A DNA stretch of 64,000 nucleotides from an uncultured Eubacteriales bacterium (lineage in GTDB: Bacteria > Bacillota > Clostridia > Lachnospirales > Lachnospiraceae). The stretch lies in the NCBI GenBank assembly GCA_900317515.1, contig ONHA01000010.1:1-64000 (forward strand), written 5' to 3'. The notes under the pieces are model-generated. The model was not told where the DNA came from. It did not search any database and was given only the letters and a program-made list of their open reading frames with translations. Numbering within the stretch: the first letter of the stretch is position 1; every line of letters begins with the position of its first letter. A program made the translations under genes and the position numbers. Shown here piece after piece: positions 7,646 through 16,776 of the stretch.

Positions 7646-8595
7646 ATTCCTGTTTTCTCCAAATCTGATACTCGATGTTCCCAAATCCAGTCTATACCTG
7701 CAGAAGCCTCATACTGTAAATAGTTTGTATTAAAATATCCCCCTAAGAACAAATAATATTTTATATCATCACCATATGTTTTACGAAGCTGTTCCATCTT
7801 TTTTGCTTCTTCTTTTCTTCTTTTATTGACATTAGTAAAGTCTCCTGCTGATTTTGCTTCTATTAAGATAGGCATCTCTCCAACTGGGGCATTCTTGGGT
7901 TTTATAACAACATCAACCGTTATATTTACATCTATCCCGTCATGAACTGGAATATTTGTGTGATACGAATATGTTGCTGAACGCATCTGATTATATTTTT
8001 CAGTTGAGCTAAATTTATAACCTTTTGCATTAAGATACTTTGAAATTATTGCTAACTGTCGCTGTTCTTGCACATTCCTTAAATAAGAATCAGTGTCTCC
8101 AGATGATAATCTTTCAGTAATTATTCCTACCAGTAGTTGCCTTTCCTCTTCTAAAGGACTTCTCCCATCAGCCACCCACGGTATTAGATCTGTATCTAAC
8201 ATCTTTTGAATGACATCTATTATCTTAGATAAATTTTTCCACACTTCTTGCTGGCTTAATCGAGTCGGCAACTGATTGTCATTCTCCATTGTTTTTATAA
8301 ATGAAAGCGGCACACCTGCTAATCCAGCTAATCTTTCTCGAGCAAGGGGCGGACTTGTAATCATTCTAAAAATCTTAAGTACTGAAGGAGATTTTTTTAG
8401 CATTGTAGGTGAAATATCATTAAAGAACTTAGAATCTGTCACTCCTTTTATGACTATTTGATTTATTCTTTTCTGTGTTTTTTTGTAAACTTCGTGGGTA
8501 TATGCCATATACCACGCATTATATAATTTTATAGATTCTACTACATCCCTTTCCCATAATTCCGGCTTATCCATATTGATATATTCTGTATTCAT
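7642..8595 (-). CDS. type II restriction endonuclease, PD-(D/E)XK fold, XamI-like
   Basis: A 317-residue protein directly upstream of the DNA methyltransferase. A VDVVIKP segment with D228 followed by LIEAKSAGDF with E246 and K248 forms the D...ExK catalytic site of PD-(D/E)XK nucleases; the following NVNKRRKEEAKK helix is also seen in type II enzymes. The N-terminal segment TSPPLARERLAGLAGV resembles the XamI endonuclease family, which cuts GTCGAC, but this family call is from memory and the site is unproven. The ATG at 8595 is preceded by GGGGGA; an upstream in-frame ATG at 8610 has no such site. No controller (C) protein gene is visible, so timing of methylation and cleavage may rest on the shared transcript. 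Confidence 0.75.
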   Translation of the reverse strand: MNTEYINMDKPELWERDVVESIKLYNAWYMAYTHEVYKKTQKRINQIVIKGVTDSKFFNDISPTMLKKSPSVLKIFRMITSPPLARERLAGLAGVPLSFIKTMENDNQLPTRLSQQEVWKNLSKIIDVIQKMLDTDLIPWVADGRSPLEEERQLLVGIITERLSSGDTDSYLRNVQEQRQLAIISKYLNAKGYKFSSTEKYNQMRSATYSYHTNIPVHDGIDVNITVDVVIKPKNAPVGEMPILIEAKSAGDFTNVNKRRKEEAKKMEQLRKTYGDDIKYYLFLGGYFNTNYLQYEASAGIDWIWEHRVSDLEKTGI

Positions 8596-8636
8596 TTCTG
8601 TCCCCCGCATAAATTAATTAACTGTTTACCACATTA

Positions 8637-8666
8637 AGTATAGCACACCTATTGTTTATTTTTCAA
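8637..8666 (-). promoter_or_regulatory. promoter of the restriction-modification operon
   Basis: On the minus strand TTGAAA (8666-8661), an 18-base spacer and TATACT (8642-8637) form a good sigma-A-type promoter, about 45 bases upstream of the endonuclease ATG at 8595. The leader between is AT-rich (AATTAATTAA). Confidence 0.65.
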
Positions 8667-8858
8667 TCTGCCTGCCCTTTATCTCATTATATATCCAACA
8701 TTTCCTACACGGCTTTTAACTTGTCTCTTTGCTCATTTGTTTTCTACTCCCTTCTTTGTTTCTTCAGCTTGGCGCTCACGTTCACTATATATTTTTGCCT
8801 GTAATTGATTTGCCAATAATCTGCGTCACTGAAGCCCCTTGCCCCACTTCCAGAACGC
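8667..8858. other. gene-free spacer
   Basis: Between the restriction-modification promoter and the S1 terminator. No reading frame, RNA gene or strong repeat was found. Composition shifts here from AT-rich accessory DNA to the GC-rich core. Confidence 0.4.
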
Positions 8859-8894
8859 AAAAAGACTGCCGCACCAAACCCCTGGTACGGCAGC
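8859..8894 (-). terminator. rho-independent terminator after the S1 gene
   Basis: On the minus strand GCTGCCGTACCA, a short loop and TGGTGCGGCAGTC are followed by TTTTT. It closes the flavoprotein-cmk-ispH-S1 operon, 24 bases after the S1 stop codon. Confidence 0.85.
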
Positions 8895-8918
8895 CTCTTC
8901 TCTCATTATCTTATCAAA

Positions 8919-10010
8919 TTATTCAGTCGTGTAAACCGAATCATCCTCAGCGGGGCGATCCTGCTCGATTGCCTTCATGGAAAGGGAAATCTTGTGCTCG
9001 TCAGCGTTGAAATCAACGACCTTGGCTTCGATCTCCTGGCCGATGCGAAGGACATCCGACGGCTTGTCGACATGCTCTCTGGAAATCTGGGAGACATGAA
9101 GCAGAGCGTCAACACCCGGAAGGAGCTCGACGAATGCGCCGAAATCGGTCATGCGGGCAACGCGGCCTGCAACGACAGAGCCGATGCCGAAGCTGTTGGC
9201 AGCCTCGATCCACGGATTCTGCTCCGGGAACTTCAGGGACAGAGCGATCTTCTCGCCCTTGATGTCCTTGATGAGGACGGTAAGCGGCTCGCCGACCTTG
9301 AGGATCTTCTTCGGATTCTCAACGCGGCCCCAGGACATCTCGGAGATGTGGAGAAGTCCGTCAGCACCGCCGAGATCGACGAAAGCGCCGAAATCGGTGA
9401 CGTTCTTGACAACACCCTCGACAACATCGCCCGGCTTGATGCGCTCGAAGAGCTCGCGGGCAGCTTCCTTCTTCTGCTCGATAAGGATCTCGCGGCGATT
9501 GCCGATGATGCGGCGTCTGCGCGGATTGAACTCGGTGATGATGAACTGGATCTCCTGATCCTGATACTTGGTGAGATCTCTCTCATATCCGTCGGAGACG
9601 AGGCTTGCCGGGATGAAGATTCTGGTATCTTCAACGTTCACGGTAAGGCCGCCCTTAAGGACCTGAGAAACCTTTGCGGTGAGGATCTCACGATTGTTGA
9701 AAGCCTCCTCAAGACGCTTGCTGCCTTTCTCAGCTGCAAGGCGCTTGTAGGTAAGAATGACCTGTCCGTCACCGTCATTGACTTTCAGGATCTTAACTTC
9801 CAGCTTGTCGCCCGGATTGATAACCGTTGTAAGGTCTTTATTATCGTTGCTGTACTCATCCCTTGTAAGGATGCCGTCTGCCTTGTATCCGATGTTCAGA
9901 TACGCTGCGTCCGGCTTGACATCGATGACTGTACCCTCGACAACCTCTCCATTCCTGATGGTCTTGAAGCTCTGATCAAGCATTTCCTCAAAGCTCTGTT
10001 CTTCTGACAT
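8919..10010 (-). CDS. rpsA: S1 RNA-binding-domain protein (ribosomal protein S1 homologue)
   Basis: A 363-residue protein made of four S1 (OB-fold) domains at roughly residues 13-90, 100-170, 185-260 and 270-345. The third and fourth are the most typical (VTDFGAFVDLGGADGLLHISEMSW and MTDFGAFVELLPGVDALLHVSQIS). The short, four-domain form is usual for Firmicutes; it binds mRNA and may act on or near the ribosome, though its role is less clear than for the six-domain S1 of proteobacteria. The ATG at 10010 has AGGAGG 9 bases upstream and was preferred to an in-frame TTG at 10019. The start lies inside the end of ispH (23-base overlap), so translation is probably coupled. Confidence 0.9.
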   Translation of the reverse strand: MSEEQSFEEMLDQSFKTIRNGEVVEGTVIDVKPDAAYLNIGYKADGILTRDEYSNDNKDLTTVINPGDKLEVKILKVNDGDGQVILTYKRLAAEKGSKRLEEAFNNREILTAKVSQVLKGGLTVNVEDTRIFIPASLVSDGYERDLTKYQDQEIQFIITEFNPRRRRIIGNRREILIEQKKEAARELFERIKPGDVVEGVVKNVTDFGAFVDLGGADGLLHISEMSWGRVENPKKILKVGEPLTVLIKDIKGEKIALSLKFPEQNPWIEAANSFGIGSVVAGRVARMTDFGAFVELLPGVDALLHVSQISREHVDKPSDVLRIGQEIEAKVVDFNADEHKISLSMKAIEQDRPAEDDSVYTTE

Positions 10011-10857
10011 TTGAAACAACCTCCTGTATTATAGTATTAGGCGTGGAAGCTCCAGCAGTAATACCTACACAGCTATCGGATTGGAAATTGACGGTTACCA
10101 AATCATCGAGTGTCTGTATATAGTAAGTATCCTTACACTGATCCCTGCAGATATCGTACAGCTTCTGGGTGTTGGAAGAATGCTTTCCGCCGATCACGAT
10201 CATCGCGTCCGACTCCCGGGCCAGTTCCATTGCCTCTATCTGGCGCTCTTTCGTTGCGCTGCAGATAGTATTCGTAACCTCTATATCATACCCCAAACTT
10301 TCAATAATTTCAACCAATTCTTGAAAATTTTCGTAATTAAATGTGGTCTGAGAGACTACCCAGACCTTTCTATCCTTACTTATTTGGAGTTTTTGTGCTT
10401 CTTCCCTGGTTTCAATGACGCTGCAATCTCCCGACGCCCATCCTCTGATCCCGATTACTTCAGGGTGCTTCGGATTTCCTATGATAAGGATATAATACCC
10501 CAGCCGGCTCTTTTCCGCAACTATTTCGTGAATTTTCGTGACAAAGGGGCATGTGGCGCTGACGATTCGCGCGCCGCTCCTCTTAAGCTTTTCCAGCATG
10601 TCCCGGGAGACGCCGTGGGAGCGGACGATGATGCAGTCGCCCGGTCCCGGACTTCTCCCCTCCTCTTCACAGTAGAGGTCGTCATCGATCGTTTTGACGC
10701 CCCGGGCGGCCAGATCTGCCACGACCTGTTCGTTGTGGATGATCGGGCCCATCGTGTAGACGCGGGATGTCCCCTTCTCGATCTCGTCGTAGACAATTTT
10801 GACAGCACGCTTTACGCCGAAGCAGAATCCGGCTGTCTTTGCGACTTTTACCTGCAT
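9988..10857 (-). CDS. ispH: 4-hydroxy-3-methylbut-2-enyl diphosphate reductase
   Basis: A 289-residue [4Fe-4S] enzyme that makes IPP and DMAPP in the last step of the MEP isoprenoid pathway in the cytoplasm. The three conserved cluster cysteines are visible in AGFCFGVKRAV (Cys 12), SATCPFVTKIHE and NTICSATKERQ. Substrate-binding SHGVSRDM and GKHSSNTQKL are present. Length is normal for the stand-alone enzyme; in many Clostridia it is fused to the S1 protein, whereas here the two genes only overlap by 23 bases. Transcribed after cmk with a 40-base gap. Confidence 0.97.
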   Translation of the reverse strand: MQVKVAKTAGFCFGVKRAVKIVYDEIEKGTSRVYTMGPIIHNEQVVADLAARGVKTIDDDLYCEEEGRSPGPGDCIIVRSHGVSRDMLEKLKRSGARIVSATCPFVTKIHEIVAEKSRLGYYILIIGNPKHPEVIGIRGWASGDCSVIETREEAQKLQISKDRKVWVVSQTTFNYENFQELVEIIESLGYDIEVTNTICSATKERQIEAMELARESDAMIVIGGKHSSNTQKLYDICRDQCKDTYYIQTLDDLVTVNFQSDSCVGITAGASTPNTIIQEVVSNVRRTEL

Positions 10858-10897
10858 AAAGATCTCCGTAATTTACATAATTTTGTTATGTCAACTT

Positions 10898-11554
10898 TTA
10901 TCGACCGGCAAGTTTCAGGATGGCTCCGACCACCTCATCGATCGTCATATCGGAGCTGTCGATGAGGACTGCGTCCTCCGCCTGCCGAAGAGGTGATTCC
11001 TCACGGGTCATGTCCCGTTCATCCCGTTCCTCTATCTCCCGAATCAATTCCTCAAGAGACGGGCTCTCCTGGCCTTTTCCGAGATAATCCTTCATCCTTC
11101 TCTCCGCCCTCACACGGCTGCTGGCTGTGAGATAGACTTTCACATCCGCATCCGGCAGCACCACGGTTCCGATATCGCGTCCGTCCATGACGACGGCCGT
11201 CTCTTTTGCCATGGCCTGCTGAAGTCTCACGAGCTTGCGTCTGATGAAACCGTTTGCGGAGACGATGCTGGCCATCTGGCTGACCTTTTCGTTGCGGATG
11301 AGCCCGTTCACATCCTCACCGTTTAAAATGACATGCTGCTCATCGCCGATATGCCGAATCGTCACATCTGCCTTGTCGGCCGCGGCTTCAAGGAGCTTCG
11401 TATCCTCCGGATCGATGCCGGAGCGCAGCACATGAAGCCCGATGGCCCGGTACATCGCACCGGTATCCACATAGATGTTTCCTAGTTCCTTCGCCACCAG
11501 CTTTGCAATGGTGCTCTTGCCGGCACCGGCCGGCCCGTCTATCGCAATATTCAT
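10898..11554 (-). CDS. cmk: cytidylate kinase
   Basis: A 218-residue nucleoside monophosphate kinase that phosphorylates CMP and dCMP. The P-loop GPAGAGKST is at residues 7-15, followed by DTGAMYRAIG and the DGRDIGTVVLPDADVKVYL region that binds the base and phosphate. Length is typical. It follows the flavoprotein gene by 13 bases and precedes ispH in the common clostridial order. Confidence 0.97.
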   Translation of the reverse strand: MNIAIDGPAGAGKSTIAKLVAKELGNIYVDTGAMYRAIGLHVLRSGIDPEDTKLLEAAADKADVTIRHIGDEQHVILNGEDVNGLIRNEKVSQMASIVSANGFIRRKLVRLQQAMAKETAVVMDGRDIGTVVLPDADVKVYLTASSRVRAERRMKDYLGKGQESPSLEELIREIEERDERDMTREESPLRQAEDAVLIDSSDMTIDEVVGAILKLAGR

Positions 11555-11567
11555 AACAGTATTCCTT

Positions 11568-12863
11568 TCATTCCATGTTTTCGGCGCAGGCCGCCGCCGT
11601 CGACCAGGCGATCTGCAGATTGTAGCCGCCGGTCAGCGCGTCGAGATCCAGCACTTCCCCTGTAAAATAAAGCCCTCTCACCTTTTTTGCCTCGAAGCTC
11701 CTGGGATCGATCTCCTTCACGGAGACGCCGCCCTGGGTGACGACCGCCTCCTCGAAGCCCCTGAGCGAGGTGAACGTGAGCGGAAACCGCTTGGTTGCCG
11801 CGATCAGAGCCTCCCTGTCGGCTCGTGTGAGGTCATGTACGCGCTTCTCCGGCGGGATGCCGGCCGCAGCCGGTATCACCGGGAGCATGCCCGACGGGTA
11901 AATGCCCGAAAGGGCGTTCAGGAGCGTTCGGTTCTGATTTTCCGCAAAGACGCTAAGGAAGCGCTTGTCCAGCATCTCCTCCGTCACGGCGGGTTTTAAA
12001 TCGATATAGGAGGTCAATGGCTTTTTGCCGATGAGTCCCCCTATGCGGCCGGATGCGGACAGAACCAGCGGCCCCGTGATCCCGAAGTGGGTGAACATGA
12101 GCTCCCCCTGCTCGTCAAAGAGTATCTTTTTGCCGCTTTTGACGATCAGCGACACGTTCTTAAGGGAAAGTCCCTGCATGTCCCGGATATACTCCTCCGC
12201 GCAGACGATCGGGACAAGGGAAGGCCTGGTCTCCGTAACCTTAAGTCCGGCCTCCTTCGCAAAGCGGTAGCCGTCCCCGGTCGCCCCGGTGGAACGGTAG
12301 GAAATGCCTCCGGTCGCCACGATCACCCGCTCTGCCGTAAGAAACGTCTCCTTCGCTCCCGCAAACTTCTCCTCCTCAAAGCGGTGGACGCCTGCCTCGC
12401 GCTCCGCCTTCCGCGCCGCCTTCTCGATATACACGCCGTTCACACCGCTCTCATCAAATGAAATTCTCGTGCACCTTGTATCGAGCAGCACCTTCACATG
12501 CTCATCTTTAAGCTTCCGCTTCAGCATGTCGAGGACATCCGCGGATTTGTCTGAGGCCGGAAATGCCCTCCTTCCGCGCTCGACCTTCGTCCGAAGGCCC
12601 CACTTTTCAAAGAGCACGATCGTGTCCTGCGGATTCATGACGCCGAGCGCACTGTACATGAAACGGGGGTTTGTGAGGACGGCGTCCAGAAATTCATTTT
12701 CCGAACAGTCATTTGTAAAATTGCAGCGGCCCTTCCCCGTGATGTAGAGCTTCTTGCCGAGCTTTTCATTCTGCTCGACGAGAGTGACCTGATGGCCCTT
12801 CTCGCCCAGCAGGATGCCGGCCATCATGCCGGAGGCGCCGCCGCCGATGATCACTATGTTCAT
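11568..12863 (-). CDS. HI0933-family flavoprotein (NAD(P)/FAD-dependent oxidoreductase)
   Basis: A 431-residue flavoprotein of the HI0933/YhiN family. The N-terminal dinucleotide-binding motif GGGASGMMAG (7-16) binds FAD; the family signature KLGKKLYITGKGRCNFTN follows at about 41-58, and the C-terminal GLYFTGEVLDLDALTGGYNLQIAWSTA closes the FAD site. The substrate of this family is not well established. It is the first gene of the leftward operon with cmk, ispH and the S1 gene; AGAGGAG precedes its ATG. Confidence 0.9.
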   Translation of the reverse strand: MNIVIIGGGASGMMAGILLGEKGHQVTLVEQNEKLGKKLYITGKGRCNFTNDCSENEFLDAVLTNPRFMYSALGVMNPQDTIVLFEKWGLRTKVERGRRAFPASDKSADVLDMLKRKLKDEHVKVLLDTRCTRISFDESGVNGVYIEKAARKAEREAGVHRFEEEKFAGAKETFLTAERVIVATGGISYRSTGATGDGYRFAKEAGLKVTETRPSLVPIVCAEEYIRDMQGLSLKNVSLIVKSGKKILFDEQGELMFTHFGITGPLVLSASGRIGGLIGKKPLTSYIDLKPAVTEEMLDKRFLSVFAENQNRTLLNALSGIYPSGMLPVIPAAAGIPPEKRVHDLTRADREALIAATKRFPLTFTSLRGFEEAVVTQGGVSVKEIDPRSFEAKKVRGLYFTGEVLDLDALTGGYNLQIAWSTAAACAENME

Positions 12864-12883
12864 AACTCCTCTTTCGGATTTTG

Positions 12884-12913
12884 AAAAGCCGCAGAGAAAG
12901 AAATCTCTGCGGC
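12884..12913 (-). terminator. rho-independent terminator after the decarboxylase operon
   Basis: On the minus strand GCCGCAGAGA, a TTTCTT loop and TCTCTGCGGC are followed by TTTTC. It lies between the oadA stop (12931) and the flavoprotein start (12863). Confidence 0.85.
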
Positions 12914-12930
12914 CATCATTTGTTTTTTAA

Positions 12931-14340
12931 TTATACCGGATAAGCCTTGTTATCGGTGTCGGCCGCTTTCGCGTCAACGCCGGTCTGCTGGGCTTCTCTG
13001 TACTTGAAGTAGTCCATCGCAACTTCCGGGAACAGAGCGTAGGTGAGGACATCCTCATCCATCTGCTTGTAAGCGGCGATCTTCTCCTCATACTCCGGAA
13101 GCATATCCGGGATGAGGTCTGCCGGACGGCAGGTGATCGGAACTTCGTCGCCGATGACCTTCTTCTGGATCTCCGGATCAAACGGCTTTGTGGACTTGCC
13201 GTAGCGGCCGAGGAACATGTCCTTGGTCTCCTTCGGAACGACCTTGTAGCGCTCGCCGGTAACGACGTTCATAACCGCCTGTGTGCCGACGATCTGGGAC
13301 GACGGTGTGACCAGAGGCGGATCGCCCATGTCCTTGCGGACGCGCGGGACCTCTTCAAGAACGTCGTAGAACTTGTCTTCCGCCTTGAAGTTGGCCAGCT
13401 GGCTGGTCAGGTTGGAGAGCATGCCGCCCGGAACCTGGTACTGAAGGGTCTTGATGTTGACGCCCATGTTCTTCGGGTTCATGAGGCCGTTCTCAAGGTA
13501 TTTCTCGCGGATCGGACGGAAGTAGTCGGCGATCTCAGCGAGTTTGCCGAGGTCAAGACCGGAATCATACTCGGTGCCGCGGAATGCTTCGACCATAACC
13601 TCGGTCGCCGGCTGGGAGGTGCCCAGAGCGAACGGGCTGATCGCGCAGTCGATGATGTCTGCACCCGCCTCGACAGCCTTCATGTAGGTCATGGAAGCAA
13701 CGCCGGAGGTGTAATGGGTGTGCATTTCGATCGGGAGCTTGGAACCGGCGCGAAGCGCGGTGACGAGCTCGGTGGCAGCCTTCGGGACAAGCAGGCCGGC
13801 CATGTCCTTGACGCAAATGGAGTCAGCGCCCATGGACTCGATTTCCTTGGCCATATTGGTCCAGTAATCAAGCGTGTAGGCGTCGCCCAGCGTGTAGGAC
13901 AGAGCAATCTGAGCCTCGGCGCCTTCCTTCTTGGCGGCCTTGACGCAGGTCTCGAGGTTGCGAAGATCGTTCAGGCAGTCAAAGATACGGATGATGTCGA
14001 TGCCGTTGGCAACGGACTTCTGAACGAAGTAGGTGACAACGTCATCCGGATACGGCTTGTAGCCGAGGATGTTCTGGCCGCGGAACAGCATCTGAAGCTT
14101 GGTCTTCTTAAAGCCCTCGCGGAACTTGCGGAGACGGATCCACGGATCTTCATGCAGGAAGCGAAGCGCTGCGTCGAAGGTAGCGCCGCCCCAGCACTCC
14201 ACGGCGCGGTACCCGATCTCGTCGAGCATCGGAACCGCCGGAAGCATCTCATCGGTTGTCATACGGGTAGCAATGAGACTCTGATGCGCGTCGCGCAGGA
14301 TCGTCTCGGTAATCTGAACAGGTTTTTTAACGTCAGCCAT
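12931..14340 (-). CDS. oadA: oxaloacetate/pyruvate carboxyltransferase (5S type, oxaloacetate decarboxylase alpha without biotin domain)
   Basis: A 469-residue carboxyltransferase that moves CO2 between oxaloacetate/pyruvate and biotin. The TIM-barrel start ETILRDAHQSLIATRM contains the metal ligand Asp; ICVKDMAGLL holds the carboxylated or active Lys and EMHTHYTSG the metal-binding His pair. The conserved C-terminal helical domain is present but the protein ends before any biotinyl domain, which is supplied by the separate gene at 15528-15905. It is the last gene of a five-gene leftward cluster. This arrangement fits either a sodium-pumping oxaloacetate decarboxylase or the 5S subunit of a transcarboxylase. 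Confidence 0.92.
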   Translation of the reverse strand: MADVKKPVQITETILRDAHQSLIATRMTTDEMLPAVPMLDEIGYRAVECWGGATFDAALRFLHEDPWIRLRKFREGFKKTKLQMLFRGQNILGYKPYPDDVVTYFVQKSVANGIDIIRIFDCLNDLRNLETCVKAAKKEGAEAQIALSYTLGDAYTLDYWTNMAKEIESMGADSICVKDMAGLLVPKAATELVTALRAGSKLPIEMHTHYTSGVASMTYMKAVEAGADIIDCAISPFALGTSQPATEVMVEAFRGTEYDSGLDLGKLAEIADYFRPIREKYLENGLMNPKNMGVNIKTLQYQVPGGMLSNLTSQLANFKAEDKFYDVLEEVPRVRKDMGDPPLVTPSSQIVGTQAVMNVVTGERYKVVPKETKDMFLGRYGKSTKPFDPEIQKKVIGDEVPITCRPADLIPDMLPEYEEKIAAYKQMDEDVLTYALFPEVAMDYFKYREAQQTGVDAKAADTDNKAYPV

Positions 14341-14360
14341 AATATTCTCCTTGTTCTAAT

Positions 14361-15506
14361 TTAGATGCCGAAGATTGCCATGAACGTACCGGCGGCAACA
14401 GCCGTGCCGATAACGCCCGCAACGTTCGGTCCCATCGCATGCATGAGAAGGAAGTTCGTCGGATCATACTCCGAACCGACCTTCTGGGAGACACGCGCTG
14501 CCATCGGGACGGCGGAAACGCCGGCCGAGCCGATCAGCGGATTGATCTTGCCTTTCGTGATCTTACACAGCAGTTTTCCGAGCATGACGCCGCCGAACGT
14601 ACCGCACGCAAATGCGATCAGGCCGAGAACGACGATCTTCAGAGTGGAAACGTTCAGGAACGCTTCCGCGGAAGTCGTAGCGCCGACGGATGTGCCGAGC
14701 AGGATAACGACGATGTACATGAGGGCGTTCGAAGCGGTCTCGGTGAGCTGGCGGACAACGCCGCTCTCACGGAACAGGTTGCCGAGCATCAGCATGCCGA
14801 CGAGCGGAGCCGTGGTCGGGAGGATCATGCAGACGACGATCGTGATGACGATCGGGAACAGGATCTTCTCGAGCTTGGAGACATTTCGAAGCTGTCCCAT
14901 CTTGATCTTGCGCTCAGATTCTGTCGTGAACAGTTTCATGACAGGCGGCTGGATGATCGGGACAAGCGACATGTAGGAGTAAGCCGCAACCGCGATCGGA
15001 CCTAAAAGCTGGGTCTGGCCGAGCTTGGAGGCAAGGAAAATAGAGGTCGGGCCGTCAGCGCCGCCGATGATGGAAATAGCGGCGGCCGATCTGCCGTTAA
15101 AGCCGAGTGCGATCGCCATGAAGTAGGCGATGTAGATGCCGAACTGAGCCGCAGCGCCCATCAGGAAAGAAATCGGGTTCGCAATCAGAGGACCGAAGTC
15201 CGTCATGGCGCCGACGCCCATGAAGATCAGGGACGGAAGAAGCGACCATTCGTCCATCACGTAGAAATAGTAGAGGAGTCCGCCGATCCCGTTCGAAGTT
15301 TCAGACGGTGCCGCAATAATATCCGGATAGATATTGACGAGCAGCATGCCGAAAGCAATCGGAACCAGAAGGAGCGGCTCATATTCTTTCGCTATTGCCA
15401 AATACAGAAACACCAGAGCAACCAGGATCATGATGTAGTTGCCTACAGTCAGATTCAGGAAGGCTGTCTGCTGAATCAGATTTGACAGGGTTCCTAATAT
15501 ATCCAT
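14361..15506 (-). CDS. oadB: sodium-translocating decarboxylase beta subunit
   Basis: A 381-residue integral membrane protein with roughly nine to ten hydrophobic segments. It decarboxylates carboxybiotin and exports Na+. The conserved central segment [12 protein letters not shown] contains the Asp needed for Na+ transport; [11 protein letters not shown] near residue 72 and the C-terminal [12 protein letters not shown] are also typical. Homologues serve oxaloacetate (OadB), methylmalonyl-CoA (MmdB) and glutaconyl-CoA (GcdB) decarboxylases, so the substrate is set by the partner carboxyltransferase. It has a strong GGAGG site and sits between the biotin carrier and oadA genes. Confidence 0.93.
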   Translation of the reverse strand: MDILGTLSNLIQQTAFLNLTVGNYIMILVALVFLYLAIAKEYEPLLLVPIAFGMLLVNIYPDIIAAPSETSNGIGGLLYYFYVMDEWSLLPSLIFMGVGAMTDFGPLIANPISFLMGAAAQFGIYIAYFMAIALGFNGRSAAAISIIGGADGPTSIFLASKLGQTQLLGPIAVAAYSYMSLVPIIQPPVMKLFTTESERKIKMGQLRNVSKLEKILFPIVITIVVCMILPTTAPLVGMLMLGNLFRESGVVRQLTETASNALMYIVVILLGTSVGATTSAEAFLNVSTLKIVVLGLIAFACGTFGGVMLGKLLCKITKGKINPLIGSAGVSAVPMAARVSQKVGSEYDPTNFLLMHAMGPNVAGVIGTAVAAGTFMAIFGI

Positions 15507-15527
15507 TTAACGGCCTCCGTAATCGTA

Positions 15528-15905
15528 TTAGTTCATGGTAGCGAGAAGGTCGCCGCTCTCGACTGCATCGCCCGCAGCGACGTTGAAACCGGCAATCGTG
15601 CCGTCTTCCGGTGCAACGACCGGAATCTCCATCTTCATGGACTCAAGGATGATGATGCTGTCGCCGGCTTTGACGGCCTGGCCTACGTTCGCAACGATCT
15701 TAAAGACCTTGCCCGGAACCTGCGCGGTAACTTCGATGCCGCCTGCTGCCGCCGGAGCCGCCTTCGGAGCTGCTGCTGCCGCCGGAGCCGGAGCCGCTGC
15801 AACCGGAGCCGGAGCCGCCGCTGCGACCGGAGCCGCACCCGCTGCTGTCTCCTCAACCGTGACGCTGTATGCTACGCCGTTGACTGTGATGGTATAATTT
15901 TTCAT
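15528..15905 (-). CDS. biotin carboxyl carrier protein of the decarboxylase
   Basis: A 125-residue carrier with three parts: a short N-terminal segment, an Ala/Pro-rich flexible linker (about 22-55) and a biotinyl domain (56-125). The biotinylation motif is ESMKME with Lys 91, a small variant of the common AMKM. The linker lets the biotin swing between the soluble carboxyltransferases and the membrane beta subunit. It lies between the OadG-like and oadB genes. AAGGAGG precedes the ATG. Confidence 0.93.
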   Translation of the reverse strand: MKNYTITVNGVAYSVTVEETAAGAAPVAAAAPAPVAAAPAPAAAAAPKAAPAAAGGIEVTAQVPGKVFKIVANVGQAVKAGDSIIILESMKMEIPVVAPEDGTIAGFNVAAGDAVESGDLLATMN

Positions 15906-15952
15906 TTTGATTTTCCTCCTTAAGTAAAGAACCGCGTATCAAGCGGAAGGCA

Positions 15953-16762
15953 TCAGCGCCATTTATTTGTTTTTAATCTTCTTACAGAGCGGACGACAAA
16001 GCCGTCGACCGGTTTGTCTTCAGCCGCAGCGATCGCCGCAGCGATGACCGCGATAAGAGCCGGATCATTCTCCGGAGTCGATGCTGCCGGAGCTGCCTTG
16101 ACAGGCGCCGCCGCAGCCGGAGCCGGAGCAGCCGCCTTTGCCGGTGCCGGAGCCGCTTTCTTCGTCGGCGGGACAGCCGCCTTGTTGACGAACTTGAAGC
16201 AGTAGATGATCAGGGACAGAAGGATCAGGACCGTGAAAACAACGAGAAGTCCGATGATCGTATTGCCGCCTGCCACCGCCATCTTCTGGCCGAAGGTCTG
16301 CTGGGAGTCATCTTCATACTCTGCGATCGTGGTCTTGTACGGACGTGCGTTCTGATCATACGTGATGGTGAGCGCCATCTGCTTCATGTCCTCGCCGGTC
16401 ATGATGATGCGGCTCGTGTACTCATACCCTTCACGCATCGTCTCATCGACGGCAGCCTCGACGCATTTGCCGTGAAGCTCCGTGAAATATTTCCAGCGGG
16501 CGTCGAGATCGTTGTCAAACGTGTAGCTGATCAGCACCTGCTGCATGTCCCTGTAGTTTGCGAAATCCTCATAAGCTGCCTGTGTGAGCATCGAGCAGAA
16601 CTGAAGCTCTGTGTACTCTCTGATGCTCTCGATATTCGCCTCGCGGATAGCTGCTACCGCTTCCGTCTCGATCTGAGAGGAGGTTTTTTCACAGCCGGTG
16701 AAGATAAGCGCAGACATGACAAGGGCAATAATGCATACTGTCAGTCTTTTCATTTTCTTCAT
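15953..16762 (-). CDS. OadG-family subunit with lipoprotein-like N-terminal domain
   Basis: About 270 residues. The N-terminus is a lipoprotein signal with lipobox FTGC, followed by a roughly 140-residue extracytoplasmic domain of unknown fold. A membrane helix (NTIIGLLVVFTVLILLSL) comes next, then an Ala/Pro/Lys-rich linker and the C-terminal helix and basic tail (VIAAAIAAAEDKPVDGFVVRSVRR) seen in OadG/MmdD subunits. OadG-type subunits hold the decarboxylase complex together. The extra outer domain makes it longer than the classic gamma subunit. Two ATGs (16765, 16762) follow AAAGGG; the second has the better spacing. The carboxyltransferase gene upstream ends 14 bases earlier. Confidence 0.8.
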   Translation of the reverse strand: MKKMKRLTVCIIALVMSALIFTGCEKTSSQIETEAVAAIREANIESIREYTELQFCSMLTQAAYEDFANYRDMQQVLISYTFDNDLDARWKYFTELHGKCVEAAVDETMREGYEYTSRIIMTGEDMKQMALTITYDQNARPYKTTIAEYEDDSQQTFGQKMAVAGGNTIIGLLVVFTVLILLSLIIYCFKFVNKAAVPPTKKAAPAPAKAAAPAPAAAAPVKAAPAASTPENDPALIAVIAAAIAAAEDKPVDGFVVRSVRRLKTNKWR

Positions 16763-16776
16763 CATATCACCCTTTC

